DNA of 64,000 nucleotides from Bacillus sp. PAMC26568 (GTDB taxonomy: Bacteria; Bacillota; Bacilli; Bacillales; Bacillaceae), in the NCBI RefSeq assembly GCF_014235785.1, contig NZ_CP060137.1, positions 682,001 through 746,000 of the forward strand, given 5' to 3'. The notes beneath the pieces are model-generated. The model was not told where the DNA came from. It was given only the letters and a program-made list of their open reading frames with translations, and searched no databases. A program made the position numbers and the translations under genes. Of this stretch, positions 51,243 to 59,189 are shown in pieces; the first letter of the stretch is position 1; every line of letters begins with the position of its first letter.

Positions 51243-53297
51243 ATGCACTCATATACAAAAATTAGGGATGGCGTTTTTCCATCTGTTTGTTCTCTTGATT
51301 GTCCTGATCAATGCGGTCTGCTTGTACACAAAGCAAACGGAAAAATCATAAAGGTGCAGGGAGATCCTGATCACCCTGTCACACAAGGCAATATATGCAA
51401 CAAAGTGCGTCACATGGCTGAACGCATCTATGATGAGAAACGCTTGCAATATCCGCTGAAACGGATTGGGAAAAAGGGGTCAAAGCAGTTTGAACAGATC
51501 ACCTGGGAAGAGGCTATCAAAACGATCACGTCTAAATGGAAAACGTTAATTGAAACAGATGGGGCAGAAAGTATTCTCCCTTACAGCTTTTATGGCAATA
51601 TGGGCAATTTAAATGCAGAGGGCATGGATCGCCGTTTCTTTCACAAGCTCGGTGCAAGCACACTTGATCGGACCATTTGCCAAGCAGCTGGATCTGAGGG
51701 CTATAAATATACAATGGGCGGAAGTTTTGGAATTGATCCAGAGGAAACGGTTCACACAAAACTTTTTATTATGTGGGGAATTAATGCAGTGAGCACGAAT
51801 ATGCATCAAATTACACTTGCTCAGAAAGCCCGCAAAAATGGAGCGAAAATCGTTGTCATTGATGTACATAAAAATCAGACTGGCAGGCTTGCCGATTGGT
51901 TTATTCCTGTTCTTCCAGGGACAGACAGTGCCTTAGCACTCGGCATCATGCATCTTTTATTTAAAGAGAATATGGTGAACCATGAATTTCTTGAAAAATA
52001 TACTGCAGGACACGAAGAATTGAGGGAACATGTCGTTCAATATGATCCATATACGGTTTCTGAAATAACGGGTGTTCCTATAGATGATCTAACTCAGCTT
52101 GCAAGAATGTACGGGCAGACTTCTCCGTCATGCATTAGAATTGGAAACGGCATTCAGCATCATGATAATGGCGGCATGTGCATCAGGACCATTTCCTGCT
52201 TGCCTGCACTCACTGGTCAGTGGCTTTTAAAAGGCGGAGGGGCTATCAAAGGCAACTCGGGTTATTTAGCACACAATACATTCGCTCTGCAGCGACCTGA
52301 TCTGCTTGAAAATAAAGATACCCGAAACATCAATATGAATTTAATTGGACAAGCGCTTCTGACTGCAGTTCCCGCGATCAAGTCAATGTTTGTATATAGC
52401 AGCAATCCGGCAGTGGTTGCCCCTGAAGCAAATAAGGTGAAAAAAGGATTAGAGCGTGAGGATCTATTTACAGTGGTTCATGATCTGTTTTTAACAGAAA
52501 CAGCTGCTTATGCAGATATTGTTCTGCCGGCCACTTCAGCATTTGAAAATACCGATTTTTATACGTCCTATTGGCATCATTATCTTCACTTGCAGGAACC
52601 CATTATTGAAGCATATGGCGAATCAAAATCGAACGTCGAGGTGTTTCGCCTTTTAGCAGAAGGGATGGGGTTTGAAGATCAAGCGTTTAAAGATACAGAA
52701 GAAGAGATGCTTGTCCAAGCTTTGCATAATCCTGCTAATCCTTATTTTGAGGATATTAGCATTGATTTAATTCGGGAAAAGAAGTTTGTTAAAGCAAACG
52801 TTAAACCATTATTTCCAGGAAAGCTTAAAACACCAAGCGGAAAGATCGAACTCTACTCTTCCGCGATGGAGAAAGCAGGATTTCCGCCGCTTCCGACATA
52901 TATACCGCTGGTAAAAGAAAGTGAACTGCCGTTTTTATTTGTTCCTGGTCCGAACCATAACTTCTTAAACTCCACATTTTCAAATAATGAAAAACATATT
53001 GCACTTGAGAAAGCACCTAAATTGCATATGAATGTTAAGGATGCTGCTTCGCTTCAATTAGCTGATGGAGACTTGGCAAAGATTTGGAATGAACGGGGAG
53101 AGTGTGAGCTGATCGTTTCGGCGGGAGAAAATGTCCTGCCGGGAGTTGCCGTAAGCCAAGGGCTTTGGGCAGACGTACCCGGCAAAAAGCAGGTCGTAAA
53201 TATTCTGACCCCTGACCGCCTTGCAGATATGGGAGGAGGAGCAACCTTTTTTTCAGGAAGAATTGACATTCGAAAAGCTGAAAGACCTCAATCTTGA
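51243..53297 (+). CDS. Molybdopterin oxidoreductase (YyaE-like)
   Basis: A 684-aa DMSO-reductase-superfamily protein. The N-terminal 4Fe-4S site is C16, C20, C24 (CSLDCPDQC) and C52 (NICNKV). The Mo-cofactor domains follow (WEEAIKTITSKW, YSSNPAVVAPEA, DIVLPATSAFENTDFY) and the C-terminal molydopterin-binding domain runs from about residue 560 (PGPNHNFLNSTFSN). There is no Tat signal, so it is cytosolic. B. subtilis YyaE is the likely counterpart. The substrate is unknown. CCGAAGGAGCATC precedes the ATG. Its 3' end overlaps the convergent hydroxylase gene by 10 bp. Confidence 0.88.
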   Translation: MHSYTKIRDGVFPSVCSLDCPDQCGLLVHKANGKIIKVQGDPDHPVTQGNICNKVRHMAERIYDEKRLQYPLKRIGKKGSKQFEQITWEEAIKTITSKWKTLIETDGAESILPYSFYGNMGNLNAEGMDRRFFHKLGASTLDRTICQAAGSEGYKYTMGGSFGIDPEETVHTKLFIMWGINAVSTNMHQITLAQKARKNGAKIVVIDVHKNQTGRLADWFIPVLPGTDSALALGIMHLLFKENMVNHEFLEKYTAGHEELREHVVQYDPYTVSEITGVPIDDLTQLARMYGQTSPSCIRIGNGIQHHDNGGMCIRTISCLPALTGQWLLKGGGAIKGNSGYLAHNTFALQRPDLLENKDTRNINMNLIGQALLTAVPAIKSMFVYSSNPAVVAPEANKVKKGLEREDLFTVVHDLFLTETAAYADIVLPATSAFENTDFYTSYWHHYLHLQEPIIEAYGESKSNVEVFRLLAEGMGFEDQAFKDTEEEMLVQALHNPANPYFEDISIDLIREKKFVKANVKPLFPGKLKTPSGKIELYSSAMEKAGFPPLPTYIPLVKESELPFLFVPGPNHNFLNSTFSNNEKHIALEKAPKLHMNVKDAASLQLADGDLAKIWNERGECELIVSAGENVLPGVAVSQGLWADVPGKKQVVNILTPDRLADMGGGATFFSGRIDIRKAERPQS

Positions 53298-53308
53298 GGT
53301 CTTTCTTT
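53280..53308. terminator. Terminator hairpin inside overlapping convergent gene ends
   Basis: Perfect stem GAAAGACCTCAA / TTGAGGTCTTTC with a 2-nt loop, containing the stop codons of both convergent genes. Confidence 0.8.
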
Positions 53309-54748
53309 CGTATCGTGTAAGAATTTCTTAACAGAGTCTATATATTGTTCTCTTGAATAACCTCTATATAAATTTTTTGCCAGCCGGATTGGATCTCCGA
53401 AAAAGTACCGTTCATAATGTGTCTGTCTTGTTCCAAATGAGCTCATCGTCAGCTCCCATGCTAAGCGGAAAAGTTTTATTTTCGTTTTTGCATCAACAGC
53501 CGCACCTTGCATGTATTGCTCAATGTCACTGCCAATTGGGGAATGAAAATCTTCTTCAGATGGCAATATCATTAATCCTCCGGCTCCAATCTGCTGAAGA
53601 ATACTGATGCAGTTCGGATATAGCTTGGAGAATAACGTAACAGCTGCATATAAAGGATGAGTGCTTGGAGTCATCGTACCGAAAGAATCAAAAGCTGCTT
53701 CTGCTTCTGCCTTAAACAGCAATCCTTTCATGCTTTCTAGACCGATAATCATATCACTCAGCTTTAGTTGAATATGTTCAAATTCGGATATTTCCAGAGC
53801 GGTAATCATTAACTGAGAAAGTCCTATTAAAAATTGGAGCTTGATCGTTTGCCGTGTCACAACTTGATGAAGGGCATGCGAAATAAATCCGCTCTGATTG
53901 AACATTCGATGTGCAATATCCTGGCGATGATAAAAAAATACTCTTTCCCACGGTACGAGAACATTGTCAAATACAAGAATTGTATCCATTTCATCGAAGC
54001 GGGAGGATAATGGATAATTAAAAGCAGATTCTCCTGCGAAGAACGGTTCCCTGCAAATAAACTTCAATCCAGGGGTATTTGCAGGAATACTGAAGGCAAA
54101 GGCATAATCATCACTCAGATTATTTCCTCCCGAAGGAAAAATTAAGACTTCATCAGTCATTCCGCCCTCTGTTGCAAGCAGTCTGGCTCCTTTCAAGACA
54201 AGTCCGCCGGCGGTTTTCTTCATCACTTTTAGTGCAATCGGATGTTTGGATGCTTCAAAATAGTAGGACGAGCGATTTACTTGAGGATTTATAAAACTAT
54301 GTGTAAAAGATAAATCTTCTTCAAGGGCTGTTTCATACATGTTTCGAAGATTTTTTGAAAACTCTTCATCCTGCACGCCAACGATTGACGAAGCAGCCGA
54401 CAAAGACATAAGAGCTGTGTTCATATAGTCAGGGCTGCGGCCCATCATTCCATGCGTTGCTTGTGCCCAGCATTCAATCATCCGTCTTCTTTTCTCCAAA
54501 TCTTCTTTTGATTTCGGCTCAAGATAGGATAATCCGACGCGGTTTTGTGTATAGGGTGAAGTGAATGTCATAAAGCTTATATTCTTTTCTTCGACCTGTA
54601 AATCATAAAGAGCTGCTTTTGTTTGCATAGCGCCCTTATAAACGGGATGTGAGAGCAGATTTTCTGATATATCTTGCCCTTTTAACCATACACTTGGCTT
54701 CAATTTTTCCATACGTTCCAAATATTCTCTTCCTGAAATAGCAGACAT
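53288..54748 (-). CDS. 4-hydroxyphenylacetate 3-hydroxylase (HpaB) family flavin-dependent oxygenase
   Basis: A 486-aa large-subunit FADH2-dependent monooxygenase of the HpaB family (compare B. subtilis YoaI). Visible: SGREYLERMEKLKPSVWLKG at the start, SFTHSFINPQVNRS, VLKGARLLATEGGMTDEVL, FDNVLVPWERVFFY (a strong family signature) and GAGGLMILPSEEDF. ATG 54748 is chosen with GACAGGAGGAAGAG upstream. An extension to 54829 is not supported. No HpaC-type flavin reductase is adjacent. It probably hydroxylates an aromatic compound. Confidence 0.88.
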   Translation of the reverse strand: MSAISGREYLERMEKLKPSVWLKGQDISENLLSHPVYKGAMQTKAALYDLQVEEKNISFMTFTSPYTQNRVGLSYLEPKSKEDLEKRRRMIECWAQATHGMMGRSPDYMNTALMSLSAASSIVGVQDEEFSKNLRNMYETALEEDLSFTHSFINPQVNRSSYYFEASKHPIALKVMKKTAGGLVLKGARLLATEGGMTDEVLIFPSGGNNLSDDYAFAFSIPANTPGLKFICREPFFAGESAFNYPLSSRFDEMDTILVFDNVLVPWERVFFYHRQDIAHRMFNQSGFISHALHQVVTRQTIKLQFLIGLSQLMITALEISEFEHIQLKLSDMIIGLESMKGLLFKAEAEAAFDSFGTMTPSTHPLYAAVTLFSKLYPNCISILQQIGAGGLMILPSEEDFHSPIGSDIEQYMQGAAVDAKTKIKLFRLAWELTMSSFGTRQTHYERYFFGDPIRLAKNLYRGYSREQYIDSVKKFLHDTKERPQD

Positions 54749-54817
54749 TCTCTTCCTCCTGTCAGTCTTTAGATGTAAATACAATATGCTTCTGCAGTCC
54801 GGCAGGTGAGACTCGAC

Positions 54818-55018
54818 ATGAAAAGACACAGTGCTGCCGAAAATGAAGAATGGTTTTTAGAAGGTATGAGCGGGCAGGAAAAGAATAAGAATAGGAACAG
54901 AGTGAACGAAATTCATATATTGAAAGCGTGTACATTTTTAACTGTTATAGAAGTCAGCGAGGAGGGTAAAATGATAAATATGGAAGATGGAAGGGAGAGC
55001 TGCTCATGCAAGATGTAA
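54818..55018 (+). CDS. Possible small ORF (66 aa) with strong internal start
   Basis: ATG 54818 has AGGTGA 8 bp upstream. The frame encodes MKRHSAAENEEWFLEGMSG and later HILKACTFLTVIEV, and ends in CSCKM. A second in-frame ATG at 54971 has a much stronger site (GAGGAGGGTAAA), so a 15-aa product may be the real one. The stop overlaps the start of the 36-aa membrane protein gene by 13 bp, a set-up for coupled translation. Confidence 0.35.
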   Translation: MKRHSAAENEEWFLEGMSGQEKNKNRNRVNEIHILKACTFLTVIEVSEEGKMINMEDGRESCSCKM

Positions 55019-55116
55019 ATTTTTTTAAGGGAATGATATGGGCAACCGTTCTAAGTGTTCCATTATGGGTATCATTCTTTGGATGGCTGAAAATCATCAT
55101 GAACTATACTTGGTAA
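55006..55116 (+). CDS. Tiny single-span membrane protein (36 aa)
   Basis: A 36-codon frame, GGGAGAG 6-12 bp before ATG: MQDVNFFKGMIWATVLSVPL then WVSFFGWLKIIMNYTW. One hydrophobic helix (residues 8-26) with a central Pro. It resembles the 34-aa product at 55932-56036 (FxKGxxxxxxLSxPxW shared), so the two are probably paralogues. The function is unknown. Confidence 0.62.
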   Translation: MQDVNFFKGMIWATVLSVPLWVSFFGWLKIIMNYTW

Positions 55117-55193
55117 AAACAGATCAGTTCAGATTTTCATCTTCCTTTGTTAAACTTATGTGAAACTAGGGCATCATGACAAGGAGAATGGCA

Positions 55194-55592
55194 ATGTCTG
55201 AAGATCAGCTGGATCTCTATCTAAAACAAGGAATGTACGGCACGTTTGAAACAAAGCCAGAGGAAAGAAGTGTTTTTCTGGGCACAATAAGAGAAAGAAT
55301 TATTATTGCCCTTACAAAAGGTCAAGTGAGGCAGCAAAAGGTATATGATGAAGTAAAGTCCGCGTTAAAAAGTGCCCCCCAAAAAAACCTTTTATTAAAT
55401 GGGACAGTCGATTATTCTTCCCTTTCAAAATACATTGCAATCGCCAATAAAGAAGGTATTCCATTTACAATCGTAAACGATCTTGATGATAAACCAACAA
55501 AAATTGGATTAATTGTAGCTGCTTTGGATGCAATTGAAAATGAAGAAATATTTGTGAAGGATAAAACATTTGAACAATCGTTTCGGAAATGA
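55194..55592 (+). CDS. yueI: YueI, DUF1694 protein
   Basis: A 132-aa protein matching B. subtilis YueI: SEDQLDLYLKQGMYGTFETK and FLGTIRERIIIALTKGQV near the N-terminus, and GIPFTIVNDLDDKPTKIGLI further on. ATG 55194 is chosen because AAGGAGA lies 6-12 bp before it. Upstream Met codons at 55176 and 55188 lack a site. The fold resembles an L7Ae/ribosomal L30e-like RNA binder in relatives, but the function is not known. Confidence 0.9.
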   Translation: MSEDQLDLYLKQGMYGTFETKPEERSVFLGTIRERIIIALTKGQVRQQKVYDEVKSALKSAPQKNLLLNGTVDYSSLSKYIAIANKEGIPFTIVNDLDDKPTKIGLIVAALDAIENEEIFVKDKTFEQSFRK

Positions 55593-55620
55593 ACACAGCG
55601 AAGTCTGTGTTTTTTGTTTT
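55592..55620 (+). terminator. Terminator after yueI
   Basis: Stem AACACAG / CTGTGTT with T-rich tail, touching the stop codon. Confidence 0.75.
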
Positions 55621-55629
55621 GTCCCTGCA

Positions 55630-55741
55630 AAGATAATAAGATCTCGATTCCGGCTGATAAAACCTGATCCTCGGACTATAATAAAGCTCCAGTGGATAAT
55701 AAAACAAGCATTCTGGAGAATAAGCCCGAAATCCGGCGATG
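55630..55741. repeat. 21-bp phased intergenic array (CGGATAAT type), second copy
   Basis: Unit starts at 55630 (AAGATAAT), 55651 (CGGCTGAT), 55672 (CGGACTAT), 55693 (TGGATAAT) and 55714 (TGGAGAAT), each exactly 21 bp apart, then CGGCGAT at 55734 (20 bp). The unit is the same as at 28303-28400, including TTCCGGCTGATA(A/T)AACCTG. It starts 10 bp after the yueI terminator and ends before a convergent small gene. Confidence 0.82.
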
Positions 55742-55931
55742 CTGTCCGGCTTTTGCAAGCGGAAAGGTACGCTATTCCTTGATTGATTAGATCAAATTGC
55801 CATGTGCAGCTAAAACGCAGTTGTTTATTAAAGTTTCTTGCAATGAAATGTTGTTCCATATGCAGATACCAAGCAAAAAATTAGAAAAAAGTCTAATCCT
55901 TCAGGACAGACTAGTTTAAAAAAAATATAAA

Positions 55932-56036
55932 TCAAAAAAACATTTTATTTATAAGATAAAATATAAGCATCCAGATCGGTATTGATAGGATGACTCCGTA
56001 TAAACAGCCTTTTGCAAATGATCGGTCTTCTCTCAT
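55932..56036 (-). CDS. Tiny single-span membrane protein (34 aa), paralogue of 55006-55116
   Basis: A 34-codon frame from the Met at 56036 (GCGAGGTA 5-12 bp upstream): MREDRSFAKGCLYGVILSIP then IWMLIFYLINKMFF. It aligns with the 36-aa protein at 55006 without gaps over the first 20 positions (FxKG, LSxPxW). An extension to 56060 has no ribosome site. The function is unknown. Confidence 0.58.
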   Translation of the reverse strand: MREDRSFAKGCLYGVILSIPIWMLIFYLINKMFF

Positions 56037-56319
56037 CATATACCTCGCGATCTCAGTCATAAAAATTAATCATATCTTGTTTGTTTCCGCCAGATCAATG
56101 CAACTTTTGTCTTAATTTGTCGACTGACTTCTTAAAGTACAATTTATTTCCATTTTTTCACACTTCCACTTCATTTTTTGCTATAGTTAACGAAACTATT
56201 CAGATGAAAAGAGGAGAAAGCAGATGAGTTTTTCAGGTGAATCGTAAAATCGCAGCCGAAATAAGGATCCTCCATAAGTATGAGTTGCTGCAGATTAATT
56301 ACTTGGAGGAATGAATTGG

Positions 56320-57072
56320 ATGAACAACTTACAATTTTGGATAAAAGAACTGGAATCATCAACTTTTTCAGGCTGGAATTTTTCCTATCTTACGGAAAGT
56401 GGAAGAATGGATTCTGAACCATTGAATTGGAATTATTATTCTTTGGCTCTTCCGCATTTAAGACAGGCTGAAGCAGCTCTCGACATGGGGACAGGGGGAG
56501 GAGAATATTTATCTTCTTTTTATCCATTTCCGCGCAGAATGGCAGCCACAGAAGGGTACAAGCCAAATATTCCTCTTGCAAAAGCAAAGCTTGAACCGCT
56601 CGGTGTCGAAGTACTGTCTTTTGTAAATGATGCAGCACTTCCTTTTCAATCAGATGAGTTCGATTTGGTGATCAATAAACATGAGTCATTTGATCCGAAT
56701 GAAGTGAAAAGAATTGTTAAACCCTCTGGATTGTTCATTACACAGCAAGTCGGTGGATCAGATATGGCTGATTTAAACGAGCGCTTGCATGCTGATCAAT
56801 GCATTTACAATGGCTGGAATCTTGAATCGGCAGCAGCAGGCTTGAAAAAAGAGGGGTTCCGGGCTGCAGCTGCAAAAGAACAATTTCCGAAAACCAGATT
56901 TTATGACATTGGCGCAATCCTTTACTATTTAAAAGCCATACCTTGGCAAATCCCTGGGTTTTCATATGATAAGTACGAACAGCAGTTACTCGATATTCAG
57001 TATGAGATTGAAACCCGAGGTTATATTGAATTTACGTCACATCGTTTTTTAATCATGGCAATAAAAGAATAA
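56320..57072 (+). CDS. Class I SAM-dependent methyltransferase
   Basis: A 250-aa methyltransferase. SAM motif I is AALDMGTGGGEYL (about residue 55), motif II region MAATEGYKPNIPLAKAKL, motif IV LPFQSDEFDLVINKHE, and the post-motif is VKPSGLFITQQVG. Its substrate is unknown. ATG 56320 is chosen with TTGGAGGAATG upstream. The ATG at 56311 would sit directly on that site. It is followed by a terminator and stands alone. Confidence 0.88.
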   Translation: MNNLQFWIKELESSTFSGWNFSYLTESGRMDSEPLNWNYYSLALPHLRQAEAALDMGTGGGEYLSSFYPFPRRMAATEGYKPNIPLAKAKLEPLGVEVLSFVNDAALPFQSDEFDLVINKHESFDPNEVKRIVKPSGLFITQQVGGSDMADLNERLHADQCIYNGWNLESAAAGLKKEGFRAAAAKEQFPKTRFYDIGAILYYLKAIPWQIPGFSYDKYEQQLLDIQYEIETRGYIEFTSHRFLIMAIKE

Positions 57073-57080
57073 GTTCGCTT

Positions 57081-57109
57081 GACCATCCTGTTTGCGGGAT
57101 GGTTTTTTG
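57081..57109 (+). terminator. Terminator after methyltransferase gene
   Basis: Stem ACCATCC / GGGATGGT with T6. Confidence 0.88.
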
Positions 57110-57150
57110 TTAGGCCTGTTATCGTTAAGTTTGTTGCTTTAGAAATAGTA

Positions 57151-57200
57151 AAATCAATAAGTGGATTGTAGCGGAAGGCAAGTGACTGCAGCGGAAAGAA
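57151..57200. repeat. Short repeat GCGGAA, weak periodic array
   Basis: GCGGAA at 57171 and 57191, each followed by GGCAAGTGACTGCA or AGAAACGGAC. Spacing is 20 bp with only two clear units. It lies after a terminator like the better arrays. Confidence 0.35.
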
Positions 57201-57396
57201 ACGGACAAAATTTTATAGCCAAAACAACAATCTATGAGAAAACGAACTTTGTAAGCGCCCTTCCAATTGTCACAGACAATAAATAAAATTCGAGTTTTTT
57301 TGCAAATGCTGTACGATAATTACCGGAAAAACAGGCTGTTAGCGTGATAGGTACTGAAAACTCATATCATTTAGCATATATTTTTCTGAAAAATTT

Positions 57397-57442
57397 TAGT
57401 TAATTTAGATTATTGTGAAAAATAGTTAAATTAATATATACT
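57397..57442 (+). promoter_or_regulatory. Candidate promoter of the subtilisin gene with flanking direct repeats
   Basis: TTGTGA (57413-57418) and TATACT (57437-57442), spacer 18 bp. TAGTTAATTTA (57397-57407) and TAGTTAAATTA (57423-57433) are near-identical direct repeats 26 bp apart on either side of the -35. These are candidate regulator sites. Confidence 0.45.
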
Positions 57443-57498
57443 GATTTTGTTTCATGATAAAAGTTATATATCACTAACATTTTGAGAGGGGAAATGAA

Positions 57499-58752
57499 AT
57501 GAAGATCAGTAAGGTGCTTGGAGCTGCTGTATTAAGTTTATCAATGAGTCTTTCAATGTTTGGGACAACCACTTTTGCACAAGATGTTGCAAAGACAGAT
57601 TTAAAACAGGATTCCATTCGGGTCGTGATTAAAGGTGCGGATACAGAGAAATTCAAAATTAAGAAAAGTCACAAAGTCCGCAGGGATTTCGGTAAAGATG
57701 GATTTACCACAACAGTCACTGCCAAGCAATACGAAGCAATGATAAAAAACGACAAAATTAAGGTAGATAAGGTTACAACACTTCAAGTAGCTGCCGGCAA
57801 ACCAATTAAAACGATGGCGCTTCCAAGCACTAGAACACCATGGGGAATTAAAGCAATCTATAATAATAGCTCTCTTACATCTACTTCTGGAGGAGACGGC
57901 ATAAAAATTGCAGTCCTTGATACAGGTGTACAAACAAGTCATATTGATTTATCACAAAACGCAGAACAATGTAAGGATTTCACAGTTGGCAGTCCTTATA
58001 CGAATGGATCTTGTACAGACCGGAATGGTCATGGAACACATGTAGCGGGAACAGCTCTTGCTAATGGCGGTTCAGATGGAATGGGGATATATGGAGTTGC
58101 CCCGCAATCAGAGCTTTGGGCTTATAAAGTTTTAACAGACAGCGGTTCGGGCTACTCAGATGATATTGCAGCAGCAATCAGACATGCAGCGGACGAAGGA
58201 ACGCGTACAGGTTCAAAAGTTATTATCTCAATGTCTCTTGGATCAAGCGTTAAAGATAGTTTAATAGCTAGCGCTGTTGACTATGCATATGGAAAAGGTG
58301 CATTAGTCATTGCTGCTGCGGGGAACTCAGGATCTGGAAATAACACGATCGGATATCCTGGAGCACTTGTCAATGCAGTAGCTGTAGCAGCACTTGAAAA
58401 CGTTCAGCAAAACGGCACATATCGGGTTGCGAATTTCTCTTCACGCGGAAACTCTGCAACAGATGGCGATTATATTATTGGTGAACGCGATGTTGAAATC
58501 TCAGCTCCAGGAGCAAGCATTGAATCAACATGGATTAATAGCGGCTACAACACAATCAGCGGTACATCAATGGCTACTCCACATGTCTCAGGGCTAGCAG
58601 CGAAAATTTGGTCTTCAAATAAAAGCCAAAGCAACGTACAAGTTCGTGCTGAGCTTCAAAGACGTGCAAAGCTTTATGACATCAAAGGCGGCATTGGCGC
58701 AGCAACAGGCGATGACCATGCTTCAGGCTTTGGTTTTGCCAGAGTACAATAA
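57499..58752 (+). CDS. Secreted subtilisin-family serine protease
   Basis: A 417-aa pre-pro-protease. The signal peptide is about residues 1-28 (VLGAAVLSLSMSLSMFGTTT), the I9-like propeptide about 29-110, and the mature S8 domain follows. Catalytic residues are D141 (VLDTGVQ), H178 (NGHGTHVAGT), oxyanion N276 (AAAGNSG) and S357 (SGTSMATPHVSG). Two cysteines (QCKDF and SCTD, about residues 157 and 173) could form the disulfide known from Ak.1/TA41-type subtilisins. GAGAGGGGAAATGA precedes the ATG. Next to it lies a peptide-type regulator cassette that may control it. Confidence 0.95.
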   Translation: MKISKVLGAAVLSLSMSLSMFGTTTFAQDVAKTDLKQDSIRVVIKGADTEKFKIKKSHKVRRDFGKDGFTTTVTAKQYEAMIKNDKIKVDKVTTLQVAAGKPIKTMALPSTRTPWGIKAIYNNSSLTSTSGGDGIKIAVLDTGVQTSHIDLSQNAEQCKDFTVGSPYTNGSCTDRNGHGTHVAGTALANGGSDGMGIYGVAPQSELWAYKVLTDSGSGYSDDIAAAIRHAADEGTRTGSKVIISMSLGSSVKDSLIASAVDYAYGKGALVIAAAGNSGSGNNTIGYPGALVNAVAVAALENVQQNGTYRVANFSSRGNSATDGDYIIGERDVEISAPGASIESTWINSGYNTISGTSMATPHVSGLAAKIWSSNKSQSNVQVRAELQRRAKLYDIKGGIGAATGDDHASGFGFARVQ

Positions 58753-58770
58753 CAGATTGTGGAATAATAA

Positions 58771-58810
58771 AAGAGAGCTTCCTGTTTCAATTAAAGGAAG
58801 CTCTTTTTTT
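58771..58810 (+). terminator. Terminator after protease gene
   Basis: Stem AGAGAGCTTCC / GGAAGCTCT followed by T7. Confidence 0.88.
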
Positions 58811-58907
58811 ATATAATTTAAAATACAAAATTTGGTTCGCAGCTATGAAAATATGTTTTAATAGAGTAAATACAAGTGCAGAATTGAAGTGTGTAAAGAG
58901 CAGGAAA

Positions 58908-59048
58908 TTAAGCGAATTGGGCAGGTTTTACAATTCTTGGCCATTCTTCATCAGCCGTTTGAATGTTTGCTTCTGTTTTTGAGCAGCCAGTTAACATAAT
59001 CGCCGTGCCAAGAGCAAGTAATAATAAGTGCATTTTAATTTTCTTCAT
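58908..59048 (-). CDS. 46-aa lipoprotein-type secreted peptide, candidate signalling pro-peptide
   Basis: A 46-codon frame with GGGAGGTAATGGGG immediately before the ATG. The product has a Lys-rich start (MKKIKMH), a hydrophobic core (LLLLALGTAIML), a lipobox LTGC (C22) and the tail SKTEANIQTADEEWPRIVKP with AQFA at the end. It is encoded divergently from, and only 141 bp away from, an HTH-TPR regulator of the RRNPP type, whose members are controlled by short exported peptides. I infer that it could give rise to a signal peptide, either from its tail or from its signal sequence, as with enterococcal pheromones. It could equally be a plain small lipoprotein. Confidence 0.68.
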   Translation of the reverse strand: MKKIKMHLLLLALGTAIMLTGCSKTEANIQTADEEWPRIVKPAQFA

Positions 59049-59127
59049 CCCCATTACCTCCCATATTTCTGTTGTAATTTAACATTTTAAAAGCGGTAAC
59101 ATTTTGTTATAATTGACTGACAATTCA

Positions 59128-59157
59128 AATATATACAATTCTTTTAATTATTGTCAA
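59128..59157 (-). promoter_or_regulatory. Promoter of the 46-aa peptide gene
   Basis: On the minus strand TTGACA (59157-59152), an 18-bp spacer, and TATATT (59133-59128). An inverted repeat AATTG-ACTGA-CAATT (59111-59125) lies just downstream and is a candidate operator. A -35/-10 pair for the plus-strand regulator gene was not clear. Confidence 0.55.
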
Positions 59158-59189
59158 TACATAAACAGTAAATTTTCAGGAGGCTCAGT

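Noticed and set aside
55509-55859. 116-codon minus-strand frame over yueI and the following array
   Set aside because: It runs antisense through yueI and the phased array and has no ribosome site. The array period again explains part of the openness.
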